Part shown: piece by piece, positions 49,996-60,193 of the stretch
How positions within the stretch are numbered: position 1 is the first letter of the stretch
How the letters are laid out: each line of letters starts with the position of its first letter
NCBI RefSeq assembly: GCF_009755355.1
Contig: NZ_WQLB01000005.1
Span: 62,001 to 126,000 of the forward strand
Reading direction: 5' to 3'
DNA: 64,000 bases
DNA from: Deinococcus arboris
GTDB taxonomy: Bacteria; Deinococcota; Deinococci; Deinococcales; Deinococcaceae
The notes under the pieces: model-generated
What the model saw: only the letters and a program-made list of their open reading frames with translations
Databases searched by the model: none
What the model was told of the DNA's origin: nothing
Position numbers and translations under genes: made by a program

Positions 49996-50994
49996 TTAGC
50001 TGGCAGGCGTCTTGCGGCTTCGCGTCGCTTTTGGCGCTGGCGCGGCCACTTGAGGAACGGCCACACCGGGCAGCACGTCGGCCAGGTCAGCGGGCGTGAT
50101 CGGGCGTTCCTGGGCCCCAATCCCTGTGGCCGCCAGGGCACCTGCCGCGTTGGCCGCGCGCGCCGCCTCGGACATCCCCGCGCCGTTCAGGACTGCGTGG
50201 GCAAAGGTGGCGGTAAAGGTGTCGCCCGCGCCCGTGGAGTCCACGACCTGCCCGTCAGGGCGAATGGCGTCCACCAGTTCGGTGTCGGTGGGGGTCCAGG
50301 TGATCGAGCCCATCTTGCCCACCTTGACCACCACGCGCTGAGCACCTGCCGCGCCCAGATCAGCCAGGGCCGCGCTGATGGACCCGGTGCCGGTCAGTGC
50401 CTGCAACTCGTGCTGATTGAGCATCAGGTAGTCGGCGGCAATCACATCGTTCAGCAGTGAGGTTCCGGCCTTGTTCACGGCGCCTGTGCCGAGGTCAATA
50501 AACACAGGCACAGGCGTCTTGGCACCCTTGGCCGCGGCAATCGCGGCCAGGCTGTAGGCCCGCTGCGGGCCCTCGGTCAGGGCGTAGGCATTGATAATCA
50601 GCGCGTCTGAGCCCTCAATGTCTTTCGTCTTTAGCTGGGCCGGGTCTAGCTGGCGGTTGGCCGCCCCGTCGCTGATCATGGCGCGCTGGCCACTGGCGGT
50701 CTGCATCACCGTGATGGTGCTGGTCAGGTACTGCGAGTCACGCTGAATAGCGCTGTCCTGCACGCCGCTGCCGCGCACGTGGCTCAGGGCATAGTCGGCA
50801 AAGGGGTCGGCACCTACGCGGGCCGCCAGGGTGACCGTGTGGCCCAGGCGAGCCAGCGTCACGCTGATGGTGCCGCCTGCGCCGCCCGGCTTCATGCTGG
50901 CCTGGGTCGGCGTGACCTCCTGGCCCGGTTTGGGCAGGCGGTCGAGGTGATACAGGTGGTCGACAGTCACGTCGCCAATGACATAGAACTTCAT
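49996..50994 (-). CDS. PfkB-family carbohydrate kinase
   Basis: 332 residues of the ribokinase fold. KFYVIGDVTVDHLYHLDRLPKPGQEV and KPGGAGGTISVTLARLG form PfkB signature 1; DSTGAGDTFTATFAHAVL is signature 2 with the catalytic Asp. Substrates in the family range over ribose, fructose, adenosine and others; none can be picked here. The last 25 residues are a Pro/Ala/Lys tail. GGAGG 4 nt before the ATG. It follows rsmA by 69 bp on the same strand. Confidence 0.9.
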   Translation of the reverse strand: MKFYVIGDVTVDHLYHLDRLPKPGQEVTPTQASMKPGGAGGTISVTLARLGHTVTLAARVGADPFADYALSHVRGSGVQDSAIQRDSQYLTSTITVMQTASGQRAMISDGAANRQLDPAQLKTKDIEGSDALIINAYALTEGPQRAYSLAAIAAAKGAKTPVPVFIDLGTGAVNKAGTSLLNDVIAADYLMLNQHELQALTGTGSISAALADLGAAGAQRVVVKVGKMGSITWTPTDTELVDAIRPDGQVVDSTGAGDTFTATFAHAVLNGAGMSEAARAANAAGALAATGIGAQERPITPADLADVLPGVAVPQVAAPAPKATRSRKTPAS

Positions 50995-51063
50995 TCAACC
51001 TCCAAGGGCGCGGGCTGGCCCCTGTTCTGGGAAAGAGCGTGTGGTGCGGCTGAGCGCGTGCGC

Positions 51064-51948
51064 CTACCGTACCACGCCAAGTTTGACGGCCATGTCACGC
51101 AAGTTACCCAGCGGCACGTCCTCGGCCCTGACATCGGGACGCAGCCCACAGGCCGCCAGCGCGCCGTCAATCGCCTCGCCGGCCAGGCCCGCCAGGCGCA
51201 GGTTGTTGCGCAGGGTCTTGCGGCGGTGGTGCAGAGCAGTCTCCACAAACGTCAGAAATTCAGGCTCAGGGGCCGCGCGGGTGCGGTCAAAGTCCAGCCG
51301 AATCACGCTGCTGGTGACGTCGGGTGCCGGCAGGAAGGCGCCTTTGGGCACGTCACGCACGTGGCGCACAGTCCCATAGAGCGCCGCGATGGCACTCAGG
51401 AAGCCGTAATTGTCACCCCCTGGCTGCGCGGCCAGGCGCTGCCCCACCTCTTTTTGCACCAAGACGGTGGCGCTGACAATACCCGGCGCGCGCATGAAGC
51501 GCGACAGCAGCAGCCCGGTGATGTAGTACGGCAGGTTGGCAATCACGCGGGTGCCCGGCGGCAGCGCGGCGTAGTCGAAATCCAGGGCGTCGCCCCACAC
51601 GATCTGCACGTCCAGGCCGTCCAGCGTCTCGTCCAGCACGGGGCGAAGGCGCTCATCTTTTTCGAGGGCCGTGACCTGCGCGCCGCGCGTGGCAATTTCG
51701 CGGGTCAGCACGCCCAGGCCGGGGCCGATTTCCAGCACGGGGACGCCCGGCGCGGCGCCGCCAGCCTTGGCGATGGCGCGCAGGATGTTGCCGTCAATCA
51801 GAAAGTTCTGGCCCAGGCTCTTGGTGGGCCGCAGGCCGTGACGGGTCAGCAGTTCGCGCACGCGGGCGGGCGAATACAGAGGAGCCAGGCGGAGGTCGCG
51901 CTCGCCGGATAGGGGCGCGCTGGAAGAATCTGGGTCAGGGTGGGGCAT
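51064..51948 (-). CDS. rsmA: 16S rRNA (adenine-N6,N6)-dimethyltransferase RsmA/KsgA
   Basis: 294 residues. KSLGQNFLIDGNIL, VLEIGPGLGVLTREIA (AdoMet), IVWGDALDFD and NLPYYIT (motif IV, the target-adenine pocket) identify RsmA, which dimethylates A1518 and A1519 (E. coli numbering) late in 30S assembly. The C-terminal domain (TFVETALHHRRKTLRNNLRLAG) is complete. ATG 51948 is preferred; the frame stays open upstream past 52320 only by codon bias. A symmetric TATA box at 52001-52008 lies about 50 bp upstream. Confidence 0.93.
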   Translation of the reverse strand: MPHPDPDSSSAPLSGERDLRLAPLYSPARVRELLTRHGLRPTKSLGQNFLIDGNILRAIAKAGGAAPGVPVLEIGPGLGVLTREIATRGAQVTALEKDERLRPVLDETLDGLDVQIVWGDALDFDYAALPPGTRVIANLPYYITGLLLSRFMRAPGIVSATVLVQKEVGQRLAAQPGGDNYGFLSAIAALYGTVRHVRDVPKGAFLPAPDVTSSVIRLDFDRTRAAPEPEFLTFVETALHHRRKTLRNNLRLAGLAGEAIDGALAACGLRPDVRAEDVPLGNLRDMAVKLGVVR

Positions 51949-52000
51949 GGGCAGGGGGTGGTTCGCGGGGGCCTCGCCGGGGCGGGCCGCAGAACGCATC

Positions 52001-52008
52001 AGTATACT
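52001..52008. promoter_or_regulatory. Symmetric -10 element AGTATACT serving both strands
   Basis: AGTATACT is its own reverse complement and so provides TATACT on each strand. On the plus strand it precedes GTG 52015 by 6 nt; on the minus strand it would start rsmA transcription about 45 nt before its ATG. Confidence 0.55.
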
Positions 52009-52014
52009 CGGCGC

Positions 52015-52080
52015 GTGAGCGTTGTTCGTGCCTGTCCCCTTCCCTGCCCGCCCATTTCTCTGTGCCGGGGGCAGGCATGA
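52015..52080 (+). CDS. Candidate leaderless 21-residue ORF overlapping the TPR gene
   Basis: GTG at exact leaderless distance from TATACT; the frame ends in a TGA that overlaps the next ATG (ATGA at 52077-52080). The product starts MSVVRACPLPCPP and contains three cysteines and several prolines. It may act as a leader for coupled translation of the TPR protein. Confidence 0.4.
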   Translation: MSVVRACPLPCPPISLCRGQA

Positions 52081-52901
52081 CGCGCACTGAGGAAGACACG
52101 GCTCTCCAGGCCCCCGCCCCCAGCCTGGCCGACCTGGTGACGGCCGGCGAGTGGCGGCGGGCAGCGGCCACCGCGCAGTTTGCGAATGAGCCCGTGGTGG
52201 TGCAAGAAGCCCTGGAGGCCCTGCTGGCGCTGCAAAACGCGGTGCGGGCGCGGCGCTACCCCTCGGCCCGGCGGGCGCTGGGCGAGTACCGCCAGGCCCT
52301 GACCGAGGGCGCGGCGGCACACCCGCTGCTGGGCAGCCTGGCCGGGCAGGTGCCGCCGGACGCCCTGGGCGCGGCGCTGCTGGCCCTGGACAGCCAACAG
52401 AAGGAAACCGACCCAGCGGCCCTGCAAGCGGCCCTGGCCGGGGCGCTGGCCCTGCCGCTGACCCGCGCCGAGGCGCTGAACATGCAGGGGGTCCTGTACG
52501 CGGTGCGCGGCGAAGAGGCAGACGCCCGGCGCGTACTGGACGACGCCCGGGTGGCCGACCCCGGCCATTACCGCGCCCTGACCAACCTGGGCAACCTCGA
52601 CATGGAAGCCGGGCGCTTTGCCGAGGCCGAGGCGATTTACCGCGAGGTGCTGCGCATTGACCCCGAGTACGACGGGGGGCACCACAACCTGGGCGTGGCG
52701 CTGCGCCGTCAGGGCCGAGTGGCCGAGGGCGTGAAAAGCATTCGCCAGGGGCAGCGCCTGGCCATGAAACGCTCCAAGGACGACACCGACGCCGAGATGA
52801 AAGAGCGCTTTGCCACCAACCCAGTGATGAAGAACATGCGCTGGGTCGTGCTGGGCGTGCTGGCTCTGATCATCTTTCTGGCGCTGCGCGGCGGCGGTTA
52901 G
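52077..52901 (+). CDS. TPR-repeat protein with C-terminal membrane anchor
   Basis: 274 residues. TPR motifs are visible at about 135-215: LNMQGVLYAVRGEEADARRVLDDARVADP, then YRALTNLGNLDMEAGRFAEAEAIYREVLRIDP, then YDGGHHNLGVALRRQGRVAEGV. The last 20 residues (MRWVVLGVLALIIFLALRGGG) are a tail anchor. ATG 52077 overlaps the stop of a short leader ORF; a GTG at 52062 would add five residues. The next gene starts 2 nt after its stop. Such proteins usually organise membrane complexes; the partner is unknown. Confidence 0.85.
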   Translation: MTRTEEDTALQAPAPSLADLVTAGEWRRAAATAQFANEPVVVQEALEALLALQNAVRARRYPSARRALGEYRQALTEGAAAHPLLGSLAGQVPPDALGAALLALDSQQKETDPAALQAALAGALALPLTRAEALNMQGVLYAVRGEEADARRVLDDARVADPGHYRALTNLGNLDMEAGRFAEAEAIYREVLRIDPEYDGGHHNLGVALRRQGRVAEGVKSIRQGQRLAMKRSKDDTDAEMKERFATNPVMKNMRWVVLGVLALIIFLALRGGG

Positions 52902-52903
52902 GC

Positions 52904-54397
52904 GTGCCGGGCCCCGAGGCGGTCCTGACGCCGGACGGGGTGCGGCGCCTTGACGAGCGCCTGGCCCGGGCGGACCTGCTGGACCTGGCGATGGAAGAGG
53001 CGGGGCGCGCGGCGGCCAATGAGCTGAGGCGCGCCTTTCCTGGCCAGGCGACGCTGCTGCTGGCCGGCGGCGGGGCCAACGGCGGCGACGCCTTTGTGGC
53101 CGCCCGTCACCTGCTGAGCCTGGGCGTGGGAGCCACCGTGCTGGCCCTCCCGGCCCGCCACCCCCTGACCCGCCGCAACCGGGCACGCTGGCGGGCCGTG
53201 GGGGGCCAGACCTTTGCCCTGACGCCCGCTGCCCTGGCCCGCCGCAGCCGGGACGCGGGCGTGCTGGTGGACGGCCTGCTGGGCACCGGATTTCAGCCGC
53301 CGCTGCGCCCTGCGCTGGCGGAGGTTGTAGGGGCAGTCAATGCGGCGCGCGCGCGCGGCCTGGCTGTGGTCAGCCTGGACCTGCCCAGCGGCCTGGACGC
53401 TGCCCTGGCCGAGGCTGGCCTCAGCGTGCAGGCCAACCTGACCGTGACTTTCAGCGGCCTGAAACCCGCCCTGCTGTTTGGCCCCGCCGCCGAACGGGCG
53501 GGCCGGGTGGTGCTGGCCCCCCTGCGGCTGCCGCCTGAGTGGGCCACGGCAGAAGCGCTGGCCCAGCGCCCTCTCGACGCCGACCTGGGCGCATGTTTAC
53601 CGGTGCGGGCGGCAGGCGCCCACAAAGGCACCGCCGGACGAGTGTGGGTGGTGGGCGGCCACCCTGGCACGGCCGGTGCCCCCGTGCTGGCGGGCTGGGG
53701 CGCCCTGCGCACAGGCGCGGGGCTGGTGACCCTGCACTCAGGGGCCGAGGTGCCGCTGCTGCACCCCGAACTGATGGTTCGCCGGCACAGCGACCTGGGG
53801 GCGTTTCTGGACGGCGTCTCCGCCAACGGGCGCCCCGACGCGGTGGCCCTGGGTATGGGCCTGGGCCCGGACGCCGCCGACCACGCCCGCCGCGTCTTGC
53901 GCTGGGGCCTGCCGACGGTCTTAGATGCTGACGCCTTGCAGCCGGAGCTGGCCGGCAGCGGCCATGACCGCTGCGTGTGGACCCCACACCCCGGCGAGGC
54001 GGCGCGGCTGCTGGGGCACACGGCGGCCGAAGTCACTCGCGACCCCCTGAGCGCCGCCCGCGCGTTACAGGCGCAGCTGGGCGGGGTGGTGGTTCTGAAG
54101 GGCGGCCCCAGCGTGGTGGCGGCGCCAGGCGGCCTGAGTGTGTCGCGCGGCGGGCATCCCGGCATGGCCAGCGCGGGCATGGGCGACACGCTGTCCGGAA
54201 TCCTGGCGGCGCTGCTGGGCCAGGGCGTGTCCCCTGAAGACGCCGCGCGCAGTGGCGTGCGCCTGCACGCCCGCGCTGGTGAGCGGGCCGCGCGGGCCTT
54301 CGGGTACGGCCTGAGCGCCTCTGATGTGGCAGCCGAACTGGGCGGCGCGTGGCACGACCTGCAGGCCGCTGCCGGGGCCCCTGGCGGGGGGACCTGA
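52904..54397 (+). CDS. nnr: Bifunctional NAD(P)H-hydrate repair enzyme
   Basis: 497 residues, a fusion of epimerase and dehydratase that repairs hydrated NADH and NADPH. The N-terminal YjeF epimerase part (about 1-205) shows GGGANGGDAFVAARHLLSLG and VLVDGLLGTGFQPPL. The C-terminal ADP/ATP-dependent dehydratase part shows HKGTAGRVWVVGG, GMGLGPDA, VLDADALQPE, WTPHPGEAARLLG, VLKGGPSVVAAPGG and SAGMGDTLSGILAALLGQG with the catalytic Asp. Both parts look complete. GTG 52904 lies 2 nt after the TPR stop. Confidence 0.93.
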   Translation: MPGPEAVLTPDGVRRLDERLARADLLDLAMEEAGRAAANELRRAFPGQATLLLAGGGANGGDAFVAARHLLSLGVGATVLALPARHPLTRRNRARWRAVGGQTFALTPAALARRSRDAGVLVDGLLGTGFQPPLRPALAEVVGAVNAARARGLAVVSLDLPSGLDAALAEAGLSVQANLTVTFSGLKPALLFGPAAERAGRVVLAPLRLPPEWATAEALAQRPLDADLGACLPVRAAGAHKGTAGRVWVVGGHPGTAGAPVLAGWGALRTGAGLVTLHSGAEVPLLHPELMVRRHSDLGAFLDGVSANGRPDAVALGMGLGPDAADHARRVLRWGLPTVLDADALQPELAGSGHDRCVWTPHPGEAARLLGHTAAEVTRDPLSAARALQAQLGGVVVLKGGPSVVAAPGGLSVSRGGHPGMASAGMGDTLSGILAALLGQGVSPEDAARSGVRLHARAGERAARAFGYGLSASDVAAELGGAWHDLQAAAGAPGGGT

Positions 54398-54443
54398 GCC
54401 GCCCACTGGTCAACTCCACTTTCCCTGACCGAAAGGTGGTAGC

Positions 54444-55172
54444 GTGCGGGCACTCATGCAAGGTCTTCTGAGCGACGTTCCGCTTCTGGGTGTTCTGGAG
54501 CTGATTCATACGACGCGTCAGACTGGCGTGCTGGAGGTACAGGCCGACGTGCCGTTCACGGTGGCCTTTGTGGGCGGCGAGATTGTGTCAGGCGGCATTC
54601 TGGACTGGCTGGGCACTGAGGCCGTGCAGGCCTGCCCCCTCCTGGTGGACGCCGGGATGTTCATGTTCGAGCCGCGCGCTGTCACGGGCGCGCCGCTGGG
54701 GCCCTACGGCCACTTCTCGACCGACTGGGCGCGCCTGAGTGACGAGTGGATTCAGGTGTGCCAGGTGATTGGCAGCCCCAGTCAGGTCTTTGAAGGCCGC
54801 GTGCCGCTGTTCGACCTGCCGGGGGGCCGCTCCGTGCGCGCCGCCGCCGCCTCGGCCGAGTTGCCGCTGTTTCAGGTCGCGCAGACGGTGTCGCAGGCGG
54901 TGCAGGGCGGCACCTTGCAGCCTCAGAACCGCTTCGAGTGGCAGCGCCTGAAGCTGCAGCCCACCAAGCAGCGCGCCGCCCTGCACCCCGTCGCCCGCAT
55001 GCTGGACGGCGAACGCACCCTGGGCGAGGCTGTGGATCAGGGCACGCCGCTGGCCGATGTGCGCGATTATCTGCTGGGCGAGTTGCGCCTGGGCCTGCGC
55101 TTTCCCGGCAGCGGCTGGGTACTGCGCGACCTCGTGTGGGAAACCCAGCACCTGAAAAACGTAGCGACTTAA
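54444..55172 (+). CDS. DUF4388 (PATAN-like) regulatory protein
   Basis: 242 residues. The N-terminal 90 residues (MQGLLSDVPLLGVLELIHTTRQTGVLEVQADVPFTVAFVGGEIVSGGILDWLGTEAV) are a DUF4388 domain, common in Deinococcus and Myxococcus proteins near response regulators and small GTPases. The rest has a winged-helix-like pattern (ELPLFQVAQTVSQAVQGG..LDGERTLGEAVDQGTPLADVRDYLLGELRLGLRF). Start is GTG 54444 after AAAGGTGG, or ATG 54456. Function unknown; a signalling role is inferred from the family. Confidence 0.82.
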   Translation: MRALMQGLLSDVPLLGVLELIHTTRQTGVLEVQADVPFTVAFVGGEIVSGGILDWLGTEAVQACPLLVDAGMFMFEPRAVTGAPLGPYGHFSTDWARLSDEWIQVCQVIGSPSQVFEGRVPLFDLPGGRSVRAAAASAELPLFQVAQTVSQAVQGGTLQPQNRFEWQRLKLQPTKQRAALHPVARMLDGERTLGEAVDQGTPLADVRDYLLGELRLGLRFPGSGWVLRDLVWETQHLKNVAT

Positions 55173-55379
55173 GAGGATGGCGCTGATGAAAAAGTGAATA
55201 CGGTGTGCGCACCTCTGCCTTACGGCTTAAAGCTCTTTCCTCCTGCTTGAGCGGTATGCACCTCACCCATGTTCTACTGGATGGTAAAGAACATGCTGAC
55301 CAGGAAGTCGGCAGGCGCTGTCAGCAAGTCCCGTGAGAGCAAACCAGACTCAGCCGCTGCAACAGTCGATACTGGATGG

Positions 55380-56171
55380 ATGGAGCCGCGGCGCCCGTAC
55401 GCCATGCCACTAACGTTTGCTGACCTTCCCGATGAGGTCAGGGCACTGCTCGACAACAACGTCCCCCTCCAGGAACCCCCGCAGCAAGGTCGCACCTCCC
55501 GCGTTGCCTTCGCAGTTGATGCCCGTGGCGAGCCTATGGTGATCAAACGCTCTGCCGGACAACACCTTGACGTGGTTCGGCGGGAACACCGTGCGCTGCA
55601 GGCCCTCGCGCCTCTTGACGTATCCGCGCCGGCACCCCTGCTGTTCCTTGAGTGCTCCTCTCCACTTGAACAGGAGGGCTGGCTCGTGACGCGCCGCCTC
55701 CCCGGCACGACGTTGGAGGCGGCACTCCGGACTCAGCCCGACCATGCCCGGCGCACATCGCTCCTCACAGACTTTGGCGCTGCAGTGGCCCGGCTGCACG
55801 CCACCCCGCCCCCGACAGGATTTGGCACTGGCGACTGGCTCGAAAATGCCCTGGAGGTTGCGAAGAGCTTGAATCCTGCAGCAGACGCTGGTCGGCTCGG
55901 ACACCTGCGACACCACCAACCGGCGCCGGTCGCCACAGCCCTGATCCACGGTGATCTGTTTCTGGACAATGTCATGACGGTGGGAGAGCGCGTCACAGGA
56001 TTCATTGACTGGTCATTTGCTGATGTCGGCGACCCGCGTTACGACGTGGCGGTCGCGACACACGAGCTGACGCGAGCTGACCGGGAAGCATTTGCCGAGG
56101 GGTATGGACCAGCCGCGCGGTTGACAGCCGCAGAGACCGCATACTTTGTTGAGGTTGCTCTGCTCTTTTGA
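55380..56171 (+). CDS. Aminoglycoside/choline-type phosphotransferase
   Basis: About 263 residues. ALIHGDLFLDNVM is the APH/ChoK catalytic loop (HGDxxxxN) and GFIDWSFADVGDPRYDVA the metal-binding DW/F loop; MVIKRSA holds the ATP lysine. These match the APH superfamily (aminoglycoside, fructosamine, homoserine kinases); the substrate is unknown. It ends soon after RADREAFAEGYG, within the usual family length. The start is unclear: ATG 55380, 55404 or 55269. Codon GC is lower than in neighbours, which with the AT-rich gap that follows suggests acquisition. Confidence 0.78.
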   Translation: MEPRRPYAMPLTFADLPDEVRALLDNNVPLQEPPQQGRTSRVAFAVDARGEPMVIKRSAGQHLDVVRREHRALQALAPLDVSAPAPLLFLECSSPLEQEGWLVTRRLPGTTLEAALRTQPDHARRTSLLTDFGAAVARLHATPPPTGFGTGDWLENALEVAKSLNPAADAGRLGHLRHHQPAPVATALIHGDLFLDNVMTVGERVTGFIDWSFADVGDPRYDVAVATHELTRADREAFAEGYGPAARLTAAETAYFVEVALLF

Positions 56172-56674
56172 CTCACGCTGCACAGAGGTAGACATGGCGC
56201 AGAGACTGATAAGACAAAGCACCAACAATACTCTGACTGAAATATCCGACAATTACATTTGAAACAAAATGTTTGACAATATAATTCAGGTTTTTATCTG
56301 AGTGTAGATCTGTTATGACGGGCAGTTATTTTCTGCATCGATTGACTAAATGCGCCAGCTTGGTACGCTCTTTGTAAATTGCAGAATCAAAGCAATTGTC
56401 AGTCCTCTGGTTTTTTCAAAGCCGCAGTTGAAGTCGAGAAACTTAGTCGTCTCTATATCCCGTCCCACCACTCCCAGATAGAAGGGTCAGGTCACGTTTC
56501 TCAAGTCGCCCATCTCAGGCAATAGCCAGATGCACCTTCTCGGACGAATTCCCCCTCGAACCTCAACAGCGAATTCGTACAGCGCCACCCCTCTACAAGT
56601 CGGCCCTCACCCAGTCTCTGGCCCCCGGCGCTTGCTTTGGTCTGACGGTTCCCGTCTCCTGGCAGGCGCTGTCC
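56172..56674. other. AT-rich gap of about 500 bp
   Basis: Much lower GC than the genome average to about 56500. Holds a 6-bp inverted repeat ACATTT/AAATGT near 56255-56272 and scattered TTGACA/TATAAT-like words that do not make a properly spaced promoter. No coding frame. Confidence 0.4.
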
Positions 56675-56680
56675 TACAAT
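56675..56680 (+). promoter_or_regulatory. Leaderless -10 box (TACAAT)
   Basis: TACAAT, 6 nt, ATG 56687. Confidence 0.55.
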
Positions 56681-56686
56681 GCCCCA

Positions 56687-58360
<1,674 letters not shown>

Positions 58361-58628
58361 AGGCACAGCAGATCGTGAGAGCCCGAACGCGCTTGATCGC
58401 TTCCAGCCGTCCTATGACGAGGCGGCGCGGTGTCATCCAATCTTTTAGATCAACGCTGCAACCTACCTCTAACTGAGGCAAGGCCCGCTTGAGGCGGGTT
58501 ACAGCACCCCGCCGCCTGCTCCTCCGGGTCCGGTGGATTCTGTTCCACACCCCCTTGGCCTCCACCTGCACGGCCCATCTCTAAAGGTCCCGTCAGGCAC
58601 TCTGGTCGGCCAGGCTCTCCCAACCCTC

Positions 58629-58634
58629 TAGGCT
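58629..58634 (+). promoter_or_regulatory. Leaderless -10 box (TAGGCT)
   Basis: TAGGCT, 8 nt, ATG 58643. Nothing else recognised in the 280-bp gap 58361-58642. Confidence 0.45.
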
Positions 58635-58642
58635 GCGCGGGA

Positions 58643-60109
58643 ATGAGGTGGTTGGTGTCTCTGGCAGTGCTGTGGGTGGTGGCCGGGGCGGCAGCGGCGC
58701 CGCTGCCCCTGTGGCTGGGTCCGGCCCGGCCGCCCGTGGCCATCAACTGGCCCGCAGACGCCTGTGCCGAGCCCACAGACCGCCTGGAACGGGCTGTGTG
58801 GGCGGTGGTGCGCGCGCGGGGTGGCAGCGACGTGTCCTGCGGCAACGCCTTCATCGGCTATCTCCGTACGCCGCAGAGTCTGGACACCCCCCAGGACGCT
58901 TTTGCCGGCCTGGCCGAGCAGATCGAGGCCGCCCGCTCAGAGGTGCTGCTGACCAACATGCAGTGGGACAGCGGCCCAGGAACGCCCGGGTGGACAGTGG
59001 CACAGGCGGTGGCCCGGCTCTACGCGCAGGTGAGGGCCAGCCCAGCGGCGTACCCGCACGGCATGACAGTTCGCCTGCTGCTGGGCAATTACCCCCAACT
59101 GTCGCGCCCGGACGGCACCGATCAGATTCTGGCCCTGATGCAGGACCTCAGGGCGGCAGGCGTGCCCCTCAGCGACCCGCAGGCCGGCTGGACGCTCACT
59201 CTGCTGCGCTTCGCCTCGTTTCCCCACAGCCACGTCAAGTTGCAGGTGATCGACGGCCAGGACGTGACTGTAGCCGGCTTTAACCTGACGAACTGGCATC
59301 TGCCAGTGGGCGCTCCCGGCGGCTGGGGCCTGCACGACCTGGGGCTGCACCTGCGCGGGCCAGTGGCGCAGGCGGGTGTGGCGGCCTTTGACGATCTTCA
59401 GCGGCACAGCCTGGCGCTCGTGTGTCCTGACAACGTGACCCCCGCCGAGGTCCGGCGGCGCTGCACGCTTGGTCCCGCCCCGGCGCCCAGTCACCCTGCC
59501 CCGGCGACCGAGGCAGTCCGGGCCGGGGACGCGCGGGCCTTTGTGCTCTACCGCCGCCCCGGCGGAGAAAACCTGGCCGATGAGGCCCACCTGGCCCTGC
59601 TGGGAGCCGCCCAGACCAGCCTCGACCTGATGCAGTCGGATTTTGGCACCGACCTCGCCTGCTGGTACGCCTACCTGCATCCCGAAGGCTGCGTAACGGA
59701 AGCCTTGCCCGTGTATTTCTGGGCGGTGCTGAACGCGCTGGAGCGTGGCGTGCAGGTGCGACTCTTGGTTGTGGATTACGGCGTGGGTGCCGCCGCCAAC
59801 CGTTCCGGGGTGGCGCTGCTGCGCCGGGAGATGGCGCGGCGCGGCGTTCCGGCAGACCGGCTCCAGGCGCGCTACTCCACCTTTCCCATGCACACCAAGG
59901 CCATGACCGTGGACGGCAGCATGACCCTGGTGGGCAGCATGAACTTTCATTTCAGTGCCTGGGGCACGCTGGGCCTGGCCGAGGCCGCGCTGGCGACGAG
60001 CGACCCGGCGGCGGTGACCGGGCAGCAGGCCAGTTTCGAGCAGGCGTGGCTCACCGGCAGCCGGCCCATTCCCCCCGAGCGCTGGCAGGCGCCGGGCACC
60101 ACCTTCTGA
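58643..60109 (+). CDS. Secreted phospholipase D-like protein
   Basis: 488 residues with a signal peptide (RWLVSLAVLWVVAGAAA). Two HKD-type halves are seen: HSHVKLQVIDGQDVTVAGFNLTNW (about 197-220) and HTKAMTVDGSMTLVGSMNFHFSAW (about 418-441). Both lack the distal Asp at the exact HxK(x)4D place in favour of DG two residues on, as in many divergent PLD proteins. It may be a phospholipase, a cardiolipin-synthase-like transferase or a nuclease acting outside the cytoplasm. It stands between the reductase fusion and ispH on the same strand. Confidence 0.85.
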   Translation: MRWLVSLAVLWVVAGAAAAPLPLWLGPARPPVAINWPADACAEPTDRLERAVWAVVRARGGSDVSCGNAFIGYLRTPQSLDTPQDAFAGLAEQIEAARSEVLLTNMQWDSGPGTPGWTVAQAVARLYAQVRASPAAYPHGMTVRLLLGNYPQLSRPDGTDQILALMQDLRAAGVPLSDPQAGWTLTLLRFASFPHSHVKLQVIDGQDVTVAGFNLTNWHLPVGAPGGWGLHDLGLHLRGPVAQAGVAAFDDLQRHSLALVCPDNVTPAEVRRRCTLGPAPAPSHPAPATEAVRAGDARAFVLYRRPGGENLADEAHLALLGAAQTSLDLMQSDFGTDLACWYAYLHPEGCVTEALPVYFWAVLNALERGVQVRLLVVDYGVGAAANRSGVALLRREMARRGVPADRLQARYSTFPMHTKAMTVDGSMTLVGSMNFHFSAWGTLGLAEAALATSDPAAVTGQQASFEQAWLTGSRPIPPERWQAPGTTF

Positions 60110-60124
60110 GCCTGGGGCGCGCAC

Positions 60125-60130
60125 TACACT
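60125..60130 (+). promoter_or_regulatory. -10 box (TACACT) before ispH leader ORF
   Basis: TACACT is 9 nt before ATG 60140 and 55 nt before the ispH start. Confidence 0.4.
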
Positions 60131-60139
60131 GTCGGGCAT

Positions 60140-60193
60140 ATGAGGGTCGTGGAGAAAAGCGCTGGTCAGAGGCAGGCGGTCAGACATGGTTGA
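60140..60193 (+). CDS. Candidate 17-residue leader ORF overlapping ispH
   Basis: ATG near leaderless distance behind TACACT; the frame ([17 protein letters not shown]) ends at a TGA 8 nt inside ispH, whose own start has no good Shine-Dalgarno sequence. Same layout as the leader ORFs at 3064 and 52015. Confidence 0.35.
   Translation: MRVVEKSAGQRQAVRHG

Noticed and set aside
56271..56283. TTGACA with TATAAT next to it
   Set aside because: The two hexamers are separated by about 1 nt instead of about 17, so they cannot form one promoter.
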